Below are positions 7,336 through 15,865 of a stretch of DNA of 64,000 nucleotides, piece after piece. Source of the DNA: Desulfovibrio sp. Lineage in GTDB: Bacteria; Desulfobacterota; Desulfovibrionia; Desulfovibrionales; Desulfovibrionaceae. The first letter of the stretch is position 1. Every line of letters starts with the position of its first letter. A program made the position numbers and the translations under genes. The stretch spans positions 62,001-126,000 of the forward strand of contig JACRDI010000008.1 of assembly GCA_016218665.1 (NCBI GenBank), given 5' to 3'. The notes under the pieces are model-generated. The model was given only the letters and a program-made list of their open reading frames with translations. It ran no database searches and was not told the origin of the DNA.

Positions 7336-8700
7336 ATGAGCAGCACCGCCGCCCGCATCTTCCGCGCCTACGACATCCGCGGCATCGTCGGCCGCGACTA
7401 CGACGCCGCCTGGGTGGAACGCCTGGGCCGCGCCTGCGGCGCGTATTTCCTGTCCCGAGGCATCAGCCGCGCCGTGGTCGGCCACGACTGCCGCCTGACC
7501 TCCCCCGAGTTCCAGGAGCGCATGGTGCGCGGCCTGTGCGAAACCGGCGTGGACGTGCTCTTCCTGGACATGGTGCCCACGCCGGTGTGCTATTTCGCCA
7601 TCCGCCACCTGGGCTACGAAGCCGGGGTCATGATCACCGCCAGCCACAACCCGTCGGAGTACAACGGCTTCAAGGTCTGGGCCGGCAAGAGCACCATCCA
7701 CTCCGGCGAGATACAGAAGCTGGCCGCCATGATGGAGCGCGGCGAATTCCCCGTGGGCGCGGGCATCGCCACCCGGCACGACATCGTGCCCGCCTACCTG
7801 GAGACCGTGGCCCCGCTGGTCAGTCTCAAGCGGCCCGTGAAGGTGGTCCTCGACGGCGGCAACGGCGCGGCCGGGCTCATCGCCCGCGACCTGCTCAAGC
7901 GCGCCGGGGCCGAGGTCATCGATATCTTCTGCCAGCCGGACGGCCGCTTCCCCAACCACCACCCGGACCCCGTGGAGGAGAAGAACCTGGGAGCCCTCAA
8001 GGCCAAGGTGCTGGAGACCGGGGCCGAGGCCGGCATCGGCCTGGACGGCGACGGCGACCGCATCGGCGTGGTGGACGAGAAGGCCCGGGTCATCCACGGC
8101 GACAGGCTGCTGGCCGTGTTCGCCCGGCAGGTGCTGGCGGAAAAGCCCGGCGCGGCCATCATCGGCGACGTGAAGTGCTCGCACCTCTTGTTCAACGACA
8201 TCGCCAAACACGGCGGCCGGCCCATCATGAGCGCCACCGGGCACTCCCTCATCAAGGACCGCCTGCTCTCCGAAAAGGCCGCCCTGGCCGGGGAGATGAG
8301 CGGGCACATGTTCTTCGCCGACCGCTACTACGGCTTCGACGACGCGCCCTACGCCGCCCTGCGCCTGGTGGAGATCCTCTCCCGCCAGGACGCGCCGGCT
8401 TCAAAACTGCTCGACGACTGGCCGGCCACCTTTGTTACGCCGGAACTGCGGGCGGACTGCCCGGAGCACAGCAAGTTCGCCGTGGCCGAAAAGGCGCGGG
8501 AGGAATTCGCCAAGCACTACACGCTGGAAGGCGACGACGGAGCGCGCCTGGTCTTCCCGGACGGCTGGGCCCTGGTGCGCGCCTCCAACACCCAGCCGGC
8601 ACTGGTGCTGCGCTTCGAGGCCGAAAGCGCCGAGCGGCTGGCCGAGCTGCGCCGCCTGGTGGAGGAGCCCCTGGCCCGCTGGATCGCCGAACTCTCCTGA
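7336..8700 (+). CDS. phosphomannomutase/phosphoglucomutase (AlgC/ManB type)
   Basis: Interconverts hexose 1- and 6-phosphates, feeding sugar nucleotides for lipopolysaccharide and exopolysaccharide. The 454-residue protein has the four-domain layout of the alpha-D-phosphohexomutase family: FRAYDIRGIVGRDY at the N-terminus, the phosphoserine loop TASHNPSEYNGFK near residue 100, the Mg-binding GLDGDGDRIGV near residue 240, the sugar-binding GEMSGHMFF near residue 320 and the phosphate-binding RASNTQPALVLR near residue 420. All key residues are present. I take the ATG at 7336 because it reads directly into the family N-terminus; a TACAAT hexamer at 7191 may be its -10 box. A hairpin lies just after the stop, so it is probably monocistronic. 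Confidence 0.95.
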   Translation: MSSTAARIFRAYDIRGIVGRDYDAAWVERLGRACGAYFLSRGISRAVVGHDCRLTSPEFQERMVRGLCETGVDVLFLDMVPTPVCYFAIRHLGYEAGVMITASHNPSEYNGFKVWAGKSTIHSGEIQKLAAMMERGEFPVGAGIATRHDIVPAYLETVAPLVSLKRPVKVVLDGGNGAAGLIARDLLKRAGAEVIDIFCQPDGRFPNHHPDPVEEKNLGALKAKVLETGAEAGIGLDGDGDRIGVVDEKARVIHGDRLLAVFARQVLAEKPGAAIIGDVKCSHLLFNDIAKHGGRPIMSATGHSLIKDRLLSEKAALAGEMSGHMFFADRYYGFDDAPYAALRLVEILSRQDAPASKLLDDWPATFVTPELRADCPEHSKFAVAEKAREEFAKHYTLEGDDGARLVFPDGWALVRASNTQPALVLRFEAESAERLAELRRLVEEPLARWIAELS

Positions 8701-8725
8701 CGCCACGCCATCCCTCCATATTATG

Positions 8726-8759
8726 AGGGGCCCCGCGGTTTGCGCTGCGGGGCCCCTTT
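8726..8759 (+). terminator. hairpin terminator after the phosphohexomutase gene
   Basis: GGGGCCCCGC (8727-8736) pairs perfectly with GCGGGGCCCC (8747-8756) around a ten-base loop. Only three T residues follow, so the terminator would be of moderate strength. Confidence 0.65.
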
Positions 8760-8812
8760 GCGTGCGCGCACAGAAATCCCTGTGCCGAACGCGGAAATAC
8801 TATTTATTGATG

Positions 8813-8841
8813 TTGACATTCATTTTCAATTTCAGCATAAG
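8813..8841 (+). promoter_or_regulatory. promoter with overlapping Fur-like box ahead of the HD-GYP gene
   Basis: TTGACA (8813-8818) and CATAAG (8836-8841) are spaced by 17 bases. The -35 box overlaps TGACATTCATTTTCA (8814-8828), a 7-1-7 inverted repeat agreeing with the Fur pattern TGATAAT-n-ATTATCA at 11 of 14 symmetric positions. The segment is an AT-rich island in GC-rich surroundings. Iron control is inference. Confidence 0.5.
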
Positions 8842-8901
8842 GGGGCTGCGCGGCGCGGCTCGCCCTGGCGGGCCGCATCACCAGGCCGCCAGGAGACACG
8901 G

Positions 8902-9675
8902 ATGTTCACGGAAAGCGCAGGCTGCGGAAAACAACGCAACGCCGCCGGTCGGGGCAAAAGGACCGGGGGCTGCTCCGGCAAGTGCGGCGGCATGGGCGCC
9001 TGCGCCACCAACACCGCCCACGAGCTGGCCGAGAGCCTTGGACGCGCGGTGGACGCCCGTGACCGCCGGCTGTTCCAGCACTCCGCCGTGGTGGCCGACC
9101 TGTCCAGCCGGCTCTCCCAGGCCCACGGCCTCACCCCCCGCCAGGCGGAGATGGTCCACATGGCCGCCCACCTGCACGACGTGGGCAAGATCGGCGTGCC
9201 CGACGCCATTTTGCACAAGCCCGGCCCGCTCTCCGACGCGGAATGGCTGGTCATGCGCCAGCACCCCAGCCTCGGGGCGGAAATCCTCGCGCCCGTGCGC
9301 GTGTTCTGCGGCCGGCCCGGCGTGTGCGAGATCGTCATGGCCCACCACGAGCGCTGGGACGGCTCCGGCTATCCCCACGGCCTGCGCGGCAACGCCATCC
9401 CCCTTGGCGCGCGCATCGTGGCCGTGGCCGACGCCCTCTCGGCCATGACCGAGGAGCGGCCCTACCGCCGCAGCCTCACCCTGGACGAGGCCGTGGCCGA
9501 GGTGGCGCGCTGCTCCGGCACGCACTTCGATCCCTGCGTCGTGCGCGACCTGCTCTCCCTGCGGGGCGTGCTGGAGGGGCTGCTGCGCACCGCGGCGGCG
9601 GAACCCTGCACGGGCGCGGCAGAAGGCCCTTCGCCGCTGCCGCAGGTGTGCCAAGCGCTCGCGCGCGGCGCGTAG
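8902..9675 (+). CDS. HD-GYP cyclic-di-GMP phosphodiesterase with Cys-rich N-terminus
   Basis: A 257-residue cytosolic protein. The HD-GYP domain spans about residues 45-230: an HSAVVADLSSRL helix, the HD metal motif HLHDVGKIGVPD, HHERWDGSGYPHGL carrying the GYP triplet, and the closing VAVADALSAMTEERPYR. Such domains hydrolyse c-di-GMP to GMP. In front is a short segment with four Cys (C8, C24, C28 and C34, within GGCSGKCGGMGAC), unlike standard HD-GYP proteins, which may bind iron or a cluster. The ATG at 8902 is preceded by AGGAG at six bases. The upstream region carries a sigma-70 promoter overlapped by a Fur-like box, so control by iron is plausible. It is a single-gene unit facing a convergent neighbour. 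Confidence 0.88.
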   Translation: MFTESAGCGKQRNAAGRGKRTGGCSGKCGGMGACATNTAHELAESLGRAVDARDRRLFQHSAVVADLSSRLSQAHGLTPRQAEMVHMAAHLHDVGKIGVPDAILHKPGPLSDAEWLVMRQHPSLGAEILAPVRVFCGRPGVCEIVMAHHERWDGSGYPHGLRGNAIPLGARIVAVADALSAMTEERPYRRSLTLDEAVAEVARCSGTHFDPCVVRDLLSLRGVLEGLLRTAAAEPCTGAAEGPSPLPQVCQALARGA

Positions 9676-9741
9676 ATTTCACGAATCTCCGGATCCCACC
9701 TCCACTTCACCGCCCACGCTCCATTCCCCCCTCCTCACGCA

Positions 9742-9776
9742 GAGGCGGCCCGGACGACGAACATCCGGGCCGCCTC
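9742..9776. terminator. bidirectional hairpin between convergent genes
   Basis: GAGGCGGCCCGGA (9742-9754) pairs perfectly with TCCGGGCCGCCTC (9764-9776), with a nine-base loop. It lies between the HD-GYP gene (plus) and the SPOR gene (minus). There is no T tract on either side, so termination strength is uncertain. Confidence 0.55.
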
Positions 9777-9813
9777 AAGCCGTCTTGCGCGGGCGTGCGG
9801 GGGAGAGGGAGGG

Positions 9814-10533
9814 CTAGTTCGCGGGCGTCTTGGAGCGCATGACGAGCTTCTGCGCGCCGATGCCGGCGAGCTTCTCCTTGAGCGCGCGCGTGTCCGTGGG
9901 AGTGCCCTGGAAGAACACCACCACGCGGTGCCACGCCTTGCCGTTGCTCTCGCCGGATTCGATGTCGCCCTTGAGGCCCAGGCCCTTGACCTTCTTCAGG
10001 TAGGCCTTGGCGGCCTCCTGGTCCGGGAAGCTCGCGGCCTGGTAGGCGTAGTCGTAGCGCTGCGTGTCGGGATCGGGCTTCTTCTCGGCGGTCTTTTCCG
10101 CCTGCTTGCCCGCGGACTTCTTGTCCGCCTGCTTTTCGGAGGACTTCTTGTCAGCCTTGTCGGGCTTGGCCTCGGCTTTGGCCTCGGGCTTCTTCTCGGC
10201 CTTTTCCGGGGCCTTGCGCTCCACCTTGTCGATGGGCCGCGAGGGCGAGGGGCCCTCGTGCTTCTTGGCCAGCTGCTCGGGATAGCTCAGCTCCTCGGCC
10301 TTCAGCACCTCGGGCGCGGGCTTGGCCACGCTCTCCTTGGGCATTATGCCCGCCACCACGGGCACGGCGGTCTCCGGCCTGTGGCCGCGCCCCACCAGCA
10401 CCCCCAGCACGAAGAAGAGGCACAGGGCCAGGGTGAGCCCCGTGACCAGCACCGCCATGCCGCCGAAGCCGAGGGTGAAGGAGTACTGTTTGCCTGCGGT
10501 GCTCGGATCCTTGAGTCTGATGGGCGCGTTCAT
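9814..10533 (-). CDS. membrane-anchored SPOR-domain protein
   Basis: A 239-residue bitopic membrane protein. The first 20 residues are cytoplasmic; a transmembrane segment lies at about 25-48 (GMAVLVTGLTLALCLFFVLGV), followed by a long Lys/Ala/Glu/Pro-rich periplasmic linker (roughly 60-160). The C-terminal 75 residues look like a SPOR domain (YDYAYQAASFPDQEAAKAYL, HRVVVFFQGTPTDTRALKEKL), which binds denuded peptidoglycan at the division septum. No catalytic residues are expected. The linker is built of EKKPEAKAEAKPDK-like repeats. AGGAG precedes the ATG at 10533. It lies 41 bases downstream of argS on the same strand and may share its transcript. Confidence 0.85.
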   Translation of the reverse strand: MNAPIRLKDPSTAGKQYSFTLGFGGMAVLVTGLTLALCLFFVLGVLVGRGHRPETAVPVVAGIMPKESVAKPAPEVLKAEELSYPEQLAKKHEGPSPSRPIDKVERKAPEKAEKKPEAKAEAKPDKADKKSSEKQADKKSAGKQAEKTAEKKPDPDTQRYDYAYQAASFPDQEAAKAYLKKVKGLGLKGDIESGESNGKAWHRVVVFFQGTPTDTRALKEKLAGIGAQKLVMRSKTPAN

Positions 10534-10574
10534 GTGCCGGGGCTCCTTGGGATGCTCTGCTGGAGAAAGGGGCC

Positions 10575-12245
10575 TTAGGCCGCGTCCTCGCTCACCTGGT
10601 CCATGCGCTCCGGGGCGCTCACGCCCAGCAGCTCCAGCCCGGCGGCCAGGGTGGCGGCCACGCAGGAAAGGAGCAGCAGGCGGGCGGAGGCGACCTCCGG
10701 CCCGGCGGAAAGCACGTGGTGCTGCGTATAATACTTATGCAGGCCCGCGGCAAGCTCGCCTAGGTAATGGCTCACCACATGCGGGGCCAGGGTCTCGGCC
10801 GCGGCGGCCACGATGTCCGGGAAGCGCTCCATGAGCCGGCACAGCTCCAGGTCTTCCGGGGTGCCCAGGTGGGCGCAGGCGGCGGCGCCGGGCTGGGCCG
10901 GGGCGATGCCGGCCTCGCGCGCCTTGGCCAGCATGGAGTGCACGCGGGCGTGGGCGTACTGCACGTAGTACACCGGGTTGTCCATGCTCTTCCTGCGCAC
11001 CAGCTCCAGGTCGAACTCCAGGGGCGAATCGCTCTTGCGGGAGAGGAACAGGAAGCGGGCGGCGTCGGCCCCCACGTAGGCCACCACGTCGGCCAGGGTC
11101 TCGAACTTGCCGGCGCGGGTGCTCATGGCCACCTGCTCGCCGTCTTTGAGCAGGCTCACCAGCTGCACCAGGATGACCTGCAGCTGGCCCTTGTGGCCAA
11201 GGGCCTCCACCGCGGCCTGCATGCGCGGCACGTAGCCGTGGTGGTCCGCCCCCCAGATGTCGATGACGCGGTCGAAGCCGCGCTCGAACTTGTCGCGGTG
11301 GTAGGCGATGTCCGAGGCGAAGTAGGTCAGCTCGCCGGTGGACTTCTTGAGCACGCGGTCCTTGTCGTCGCCCAGGTCCGTGGTGCGGAACCACAGGGCC
11401 CCGTCCTGCTCGTAGCTCAGGCCCCGGCCGGCCAGATCGGCGAAGGCCGCGTCGATCTTGCCCGCGTCCACCAGGCTTTTTTCCGAGAACCACACGTCGT
11501 GCCCCACGCGGAAGTCGCGCAGGTCCTGCTTGATGCCCGCCAGGATCTCGTCCACGGCCTCGCGGAAGCAGATATCAATAGCCTGCGATTCCGGCAGGTT
11601 GAAAATGTCTGGATTTTCTCTGTAAATACGTGCCGCAATATCTTTAATATAATCGCCCCGGTAGAAATCCTCTAGATCGGGGATATCCTGCCCGGAGAGC
11701 TGACGCAGGCGCAACCATACGGAATCGCCCAGAATACGCATCTGGCGGCCGGCGTCGTTGATGTAGTATTCGCAGGACACGTCGTGCCCGGTCTTGCGCA
11801 GCAGGCGCGCCAGGCTGTCCCCCAGGGCGGCGCCCCGGCCGTGGCCGATGTGCAGCGGGCCCGTGGGATTGGCGGAGACGTACTCCACCTGCACCTTGCG
11901 GCCCTTGCCCAGGGCCGATGCGCCGTAGGCCGCGCCGGCGGCCTGCACGTCGTCCAGGATGGTGTGCCAGAAGCCCTGGGCGAAGGTGACGTTCAAAAAG
12001 CCCGGCCCGGCCACCTCGATGCGTTCGAAGTGGGTGGACTGGCCGCGCAGGTCCGCGGCCAGCTCCTCGGCCAGGTCGCGCGGCTTGCGCTTGGCGGGCC
12101 CGGCCAGCAGCATGGCCACGTTGGCGGAATAGTCGCCGAACTTGCGCTCGCGCGGCGGCTCGATGAGCGTCTTCTCCGGCCAGGGCAGATCCATGCGGGT
12201 GAGCGCGGCGCGCAGGGCATCCTCGAAATATTGCTTGGCTTTCAT
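10575..12245 (-). CDS. argS: arginyl-tRNA synthetase
   Basis: Charges tRNA-Arg with arginine. The 556-residue class I synthetase has the N-terminal Add1 domain, the nucleotide-binding signature [17 protein letters not shown] near residue 120 (HIGH), and the second signature region as [13 protein letters not shown] near residue 350, in the non-canonical KMSKS form common in bacterial ArgRS. The DALR anticodon-binding domain closes the protein ([13 protein letters not shown] onward). The ATG at 12245 reads [15 protein letters not shown], the family start; a longer frame has 18 unrelated residues. A segment at about 11570-11745 uses AT-rich codons (ATT, GAT, AAA, AGA, CTA, CCA) unlike the rest of the gene. 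Confidence 0.97.
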   Translation of the reverse strand: MKAKQYFEDALRAALTRMDLPWPEKTLIEPPRERKFGDYSANVAMLLAGPAKRKPRDLAEELAADLRGQSTHFERIEVAGPGFLNVTFAQGFWHTILDDVQAAGAAYGASALGKGRKVQVEYVSANPTGPLHIGHGRGAALGDSLARLLRKTGHDVSCEYYINDAGRQMRILGDSVWLRLRQLSGQDIPDLEDFYRGDYIKDIAARIYRENPDIFNLPESQAIDICFREAVDEILAGIKQDLRDFRVGHDVWFSEKSLVDAGKIDAAFADLAGRGLSYEQDGALWFRTTDLGDDKDRVLKKSTGELTYFASDIAYHRDKFERGFDRVIDIWGADHHGYVPRMQAAVEALGHKGQLQVILVQLVSLLKDGEQVAMSTRAGKFETLADVVAYVGADAARFLFLSRKSDSPLEFDLELVRRKSMDNPVYYVQYAHARVHSMLAKAREAGIAPAQPGAAACAHLGTPEDLELCRLMERFPDIVAAAAETLAPHVVSHYLGELAAGLHKYYTQHHVLSAGPEVASARLLLLSCVAATLAAGLELLGVSAPERMDQVSEDAA

Positions 12246-12335
12246 CTTTTCCCCTTCAAAAAAGCTGCGGCACGCTACCAGATTTCCCGCCCGGAGCAAA
12301 GCCCCGCGACATGGGCCCCCCGCGGCGGGCGGCCG

Positions 12336-13484
12336 CTACTGCGCGCGCAGCACCAGGTCCGGCCCGTCCCAGAAGCGCACGGCCAGGCCCAGGGCCGCGT
12401 ACTCCCCGGCCAGGGCGTTCTTCTGGCCCAGGGCCTCGCCCTGCAGGCGGCGGGGAATGTCCAGGACCAGGCCTGGAACCATATCCGGGAATATTCCCGG
12501 GACTATGCCCGGAACCATGTCCGGCACGCGCGCCGGCTCCGGCACGGCCGCCAGCATCCCGGCCACGTGCAGCAAAAGGGCCCGGCCCCGCGCCATCTGC
12601 CCCAGGGCCGGGTGCCTGGGCCCGGCCAGAATCTCCAGCCCCTCCTGCTCCGCCAGCCCGACGCGCGCGGCAGGCACCCCGGCCGCCCAGAGCACGAGCA
12701 GGGCGCTGGCCAGGGCGTCCACGGTCTCCGCCAGCCCCCAGGGCACATGCGCGCCTGCGCGCCACAGCTCCGCCAGCGGCGTGCCCGCCAGCACCAGGCA
12801 GGGATACAGGCGCGCCAGTTCCGGCCGCAGGGCCGCCGCCTGGGCCACGTCGGACCGGAAGGCCTCGCGCGTGTGCCCCGGCAGGCCGGGCATGAGCTGG
12901 ATGCCCAGCCCCAGCCCGGCGGCGCGCACGGTTTCGCAGGCCGCCAGCGCCGTGGCCCCGCCGTAGCCGCGCCTGCTGGCCAAGAGCGCCGCGTCGTCGA
13001 AGCTCTGCACGCCCAGCTCCACCAGCGAAAGACCAAGGGCCTTCAGACGCGCCAGCCGTTCCGCGTCCACGGCGTCGGGCCGGGTGGAGCAGCGGATGCG
13101 CGTGACCCGGCCGCTGGCCGCGTTCCCTCCAGGCTGGTGGCTCCCGGCCAGGGCCACGAAGCGCTCGGGCCAGGAGTTCGGCAGGGCGGTGAAGGTGCCG
13201 CCGTAGAAGGCCACCTCCACCGGCGGCCCCGGCTGCCCAAGCTCGGCTTGCAGACGGGCGTGCACGCTCTCCAGGGGCTCCGGGGCGCGGCCCGTCTGGG
13301 CGCTCTGGTCGCAGAAGATGCAGCGCTGCGGGCAGCCCGCAAAGGGCAGGAACACGGGCAGGATTGCGGCTGTGCGCGCGGGCCGGGGCGGCTCCGGATG
13401 GGGGAAGCGCAGAAGGATGTGCGAAAGGCTGTGCCCGTCCGGGGCTTCGGGCATGGAGGGAGGAGGGGCCGGGCGGGGGCTCAT
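12336..13484 (-). CDS. radical SAM protein (Elp3/YhcC-like)
   Basis: A 382-residue radical SAM enzyme. The iron-sulfur motif is [10 protein letters not shown] (CX3CX2C) near residue 50, followed by the GGT segment [10 protein letters not shown] and [15 protein letters not shown], typical of the Elp3-related, tRNA- or porphyrin-type radical SAM group. The substrate is unknown. Near residue 325 it contains a tetrapeptide-type insertion ([19 protein letters not shown]), encoded by 12-base tandem units at 12475-12522, in a region where the family has a plain loop. The start at 13484 overlaps the ABC ATPase stop (ATGA), which implies translational coupling to the MacA/ABC pair. No HemN-specific C-terminal domain is visible, so I do not call it HemN. 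Confidence 0.85.
   Translation of the reverse strand: MSPRPAPPPSMPEAPDGHSLSHILLRFPHPEPPRPARTAAILPVFLPFAGCPQRCIFCDQSAQTGRAPEPLESVHARLQAELGQPGPPVEVAFYGGTFTALPNSWPERFVALAGSHQPGGNAASGRVTRIRCSTRPDAVDAERLARLKALGLSLVELGVQSFDDAALLASRRGYGGATALAACETVRAAGLGLGIQLMPGLPGHTREAFRSDVAQAAALRPELARLYPCLVLAGTPLAELWRAGAHVPWGLAETVDALASALLVLWAAGVPAARVGLAEQEGLEILAGPRHPALGQMARGRALLLHVAGMLAAVPEPARVPDMVPGIVPGIFPDMVPGLVLDIPRRLQGEALGQKNALAGEYAALGLAVRFWDGPDLVLRAQ
12475..12522. repeat. four 12-base units inside the radical SAM gene
   Basis: Units on the plus strand are GGAACCATATCC, GGGAATATTCCC, GGGACTATGCCC and GGAACCATGTCC. They keep the frame and give the peptide repeats [12 protein letters not shown] and DMVP on the coding strand. 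Each unit is itself partly palindromic. Confidence 0.8.
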
Positions 13485-14464
13485 GCGCCCGCGGGCGGCG
13501 TGCCCGTCTGCGTACCAGCCTGCGTACCAACCCGCGTGCCGGGCACTTCGTCCGACACCAGCCGGCCGTCGGCGATCTTGATGATGCGCCCGGCCTGGGC
13601 GGCCACGTTCTCGTCGTGGGTCACCAGCACGATGGTGGTGCCGCTGGCGTTCACCTGGGCGAAGAGGCGCATGATCTCCGCGCTTGTGGCGCTGTCCAGC
13701 TGGCCCGTGGGCTCGTCGGCCAGGATGACCTTGGGCCGGTTCAGCAGGGCCCGGGCCATGGCCACGCGCTGCTGCTGCCCGCCGGAGAGGTTGGCCGGCT
13801 TGAAGTTCACGCGGTCGGCCAGGCCCACCTTGCCCAAAAGCTCCAGGGCGCGGGAACGCAGCTCGCCCTGGGAGAGCTCGGAGTACATGCCCGGCAGCAT
13901 GACGTTCTCCAGGGCCGTGGCGTAGGGCACCAGGTAGAAGCTCTGGAACACGAAGCCCAGCACCGTGTTGCGCAGGGCGGAGAGCTCATCGTCCGGCAGG
14001 TGGGAAACGTCGCGTCCGAGGAGGCGGTAGGTTCCAGAGGTGGGGGAGTCCAGCAGGCCCAGCAGGTGCAGCAGGGTGCTCTTGCCCGAGCCCGACGTGC
14101 CCTGCAGGGCCACGAACTCGCCCTGGCGGATGGTCAGGTCGATGCCGGAGAGCACCTCCACCCCGCCCTCTCCGTTTCCGGCCACGTCCTGGGCGGAAGC
14201 GCCATGGGGGGAGGCTCCCGCAGCGGGCGCGGAAAATGCGGGGGCCTGGCCGCCAGACTTGTCGCCGGGCTTGTCGCCGGGCTGGTCGCCGGGCTGGCTT
14301 TCTCGGCGGAACAGGCGCGCCAGCAGCCCCGGCCGGGCCTCCGGCGCGAGGACCTGACGGAAGACCTTGCGGAGGCCCGCCAGCTCGATGACCGGCCCGC
14401 CAGCCAGATCGCCAGCCAGATCGCCGGCCGACCCGGCGTTCATGTGCCGCCCCGCCCCGGACAT
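13481..14464 (-). CDS. ABC transporter ATP-binding protein, MacB/LolD type, with repeat insertions
   Basis: A 327-residue nucleotide-binding subunit of the MacB/LolD family. Walker A is [15 protein letters not shown], the Q-loop is [14 protein letters not shown], the signature [16 protein letters not shown], Walker [14 protein letters not shown] and the H-loop VTHDENVA. All catalytic residues are intact. It differs from relatives by about 70 extra residues between the first strand and Walker A, by a [10 protein letters not shown]-terminus and by a C-terminal [13 protein letters not shown] tail, each encoded by 12-base tandem units. It starts on the stop of the adaptor gene (TGATG) and overlaps the radical SAM gene by ATGA, so the three form an operon. 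No permease gene lies here. Confidence 0.92.
   Translation of the reverse strand: MSGAGRHMNAGSAGDLAGDLAGGPVIELAGLRKVFRQVLAPEARPGLLARLFRRESQPGDQPGDKPGDKSGGQAPAFSAPAAGASPHGASAQDVAGNGEGGVEVLSGIDLTIRQGEFVALQGTSGSGKSTLLHLLGLLDSPTSGTYRLLGRDVSHLPDDELSALRNTVLGFVFQSFYLVPYATALENVMLPGMYSELSQGELRSRALELLGKVGLADRVNFKPANLSGGQQQRVAMARALLNRPKVILADEPTGQLDSATSAEIMRLFAQVNASGTTIVLVTHDENVAAQAGRIIKIADGRLVSDEVPGTRVGTQAGTQTGTPPAGA
13498..13545. repeat. four 12-base units at the ABC ATPase C-terminus
   Basis: Units are GCGTGCCCGTCT, GCGTACCAGCCT, GCGTACCAACCC and GCGTGCCGGGCA on the plus strand, encoding the tail repeats [12 protein letters not shown] on the minus strand just before the stop. Confidence 0.75.
14257..14304. 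repeat. 12-base units in the ABC ATPase linker
   Basis: ACTTGTCGCCGG, GCTTGTCGCCGG and GCTGGTCGCCGG are followed by a diverged fourth unit. They encode DQPG, DKPG and DKSG on the minus strand, between the first beta strand and Walker A. A shorter pair, CCAGATCGCCAG/CCAGATCGCCGG, at 14404-14427 gives GDLA twice at the N-terminus of the same gene. Confidence 0.75.
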
Positions 14465-15633
14465 CAGCCGCCCTTCTTGCCGCCGCCCGCGCCAGCGGAA
14501 CCGGCGGGCTTCACGGCGGGCTTGTCTTCGCCCTTCTTGCCCTCGGCAGGCTTGTCCTGCCCGCCCAGCACGATCTGCGTGGCCACCTCGTCGCCCTCGG
14601 CAAGGCCTTCCAGCACCTCGCTTTTCTCCAGGCCCGGCAGGCCCAGCTTGGGCTCCACGCGGCGCACGCCGTCAGGCTGGGCCTTGTCCACCACGAACAC
14701 GGCCTGCCTGCCGCCCACCCACTTGAGGGCCTGGTTGGGCACGGCCACCACGTTCTCCCGCGTGTCCACCACGATGCGGCACTGGGTGGTCATCTCCGGC
14801 CGCAGGAACAGGGCCTCATCCGCGTTCACGGTGACAAGGGCCTTGTAATAGACGATGTTGTCGCGGATCTCCGGGTCCGGGTACACGCGGTCCACCTTGC
14901 CGGAGAAGGTCTTGTCCGGCTGGGAGTCCACGCGGAACTCCACGGGCAGGCCCTGCTTCACGCGGCCCACGTCGGTCTCGTCCACGTAGATCCACATCTC
15001 CAGGCGCGTGGGGTCGAGCACGGTGACCAGGTTGGCCACCTGCAGGCCGGCCACGATGGTCTCGCCCTCCTGGGCGGTGACCTGCGAGACCACGCCGTCG
15101 ATGGGGCTGACGATCTTGGTGTAGGAGATGCGCACGTCGAGGGTGGCCAGCACGGCCCGGGCGGCCGCGGCCTCGGCCTTGGCCACGCGGTGGTTCTGCT
15201 CGGTCTCGTCCAGCACGCTCTGGGCCTCCAGGCCCTGCTTGGCGAGCACCTCGTGCCGGGGCAGGGTGATGCCCGCGAACCTGGCCTTGGGCTCGGCCAG
15301 CCGCACGCGGGCCGCGGCCGCGTCGCGCTGGGCCATGAGCTCGCGCGCGTCGATCTCTGCCACCACCTGGCCCTTTTTGACCGCATCGCCCACGCGCACG
15401 TACACGCGGGAGATGGCGCCCGTGGCCCGCGCGCCGATCTTGACGCTGGCGCCCACCTGGGCCTTGATGATGCCCGTGGCTTCCAGCACGCGGCTGACAG
15501 TGTCCCGCTGCACCGTGGCCGTTGCCAGCACCTTGGTCTGGCCCGCGGCGCCGGTCTTCTTGAGAAAATACCAGCCCCCGCCCGCCACGAGCAGGGCGGC
15601 GATTGCAAGGATGATGAGCTTTTTCCGGGTCAT
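14464..15633 (-). CDS. MacA-like efflux adaptor (HlyD family)
   Basis: A 389-residue periplasmic adaptor of an ABC efflux system. It opens with an uncleaved anchor (KKLIILAIAALLVAGGGWYF), then a barrel-sandwich hybrid domain (VGASVKIGARATGAISRVYV, GDAVKKGQVVAEID), a helical hairpin (residues about 95-150), the returning lipoyl half (ISYTKIVSPIDGVVSQVTAQEGE) and a beta-barrel. The C-terminus (EGKKGEDKPAVKPAG) is disordered. The ATG at 15633 begins the anchor segment; a longer opening has no function-like sequence. It is followed without gap by the ATPase, as in macAB, but the MacB-type permease is absent and a matching one lies at 28550. Confidence 0.92.
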   Translation of the reverse strand: MTRKKLIILAIAALLVAGGGWYFLKKTGAAGQTKVLATATVQRDTVSRVLEATGIIKAQVGASVKIGARATGAISRVYVRVGDAVKKGQVVAEIDARELMAQRDAAAARVRLAEPKARFAGITLPRHEVLAKQGLEAQSVLDETEQNHRVAKAEAAAARAVLATLDVRISYTKIVSPIDGVVSQVTAQEGETIVAGLQVANLVTVLDPTRLEMWIYVDETDVGRVKQGLPVEFRVDSQPDKTFSGKVDRVYPDPEIRDNIVYYKALVTVNADEALFLRPEMTTQCRIVVDTRENVVAVPNQALKWVGGRQAVFVVDKAQPDGVRRVEPKLGLPGLEKSEVLEGLAEGDEVATQIVLGGQDKPAEGKKGEDKPAVKPAGSAGAGGGKKGG

Positions 15634-15834
15634 GGTGTGTGTCTTTCGCCTCGCGCGGTAACAAGGAACCGGCCGGCCGCCGAAAAAAACGGCGGGCCGC
15701 GCCGGCATCCTGCGTTCATGATATGTCCTGCGCGCTCCGTGCGCAATGCCGGCCCTGCCCGGGGGCCTGGCGCAAGGGCTTCAGAAGCCCTATCGGCACG
15801 CCCGGCCGCGGGCTGAAGACCGCCCCCGGCTGCC

Positions 15835-15865
15835 GCGCCTGCCCGTTACTGCGCCTGCCGTTACT
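15835..15865. repeat. tandem duplication across the stop of the sigma-54 regulator gene
   Basis: GCGCCTGCCCGTTACT (15835-15850) is followed by GCGCCTGCCGTTACT (15851-15865), identical apart from one missing C. The stop TAA (minus strand, 15863-15861) is contained in the second copy, and the first copy carries another TAA out of use. Confidence 0.7.

Noticed and set aside
12475-14427. Tandem units as a CRISPR array
   Set aside because: Units are contiguous and imperfect with no spacers, and they keep the reading frame of known genes.
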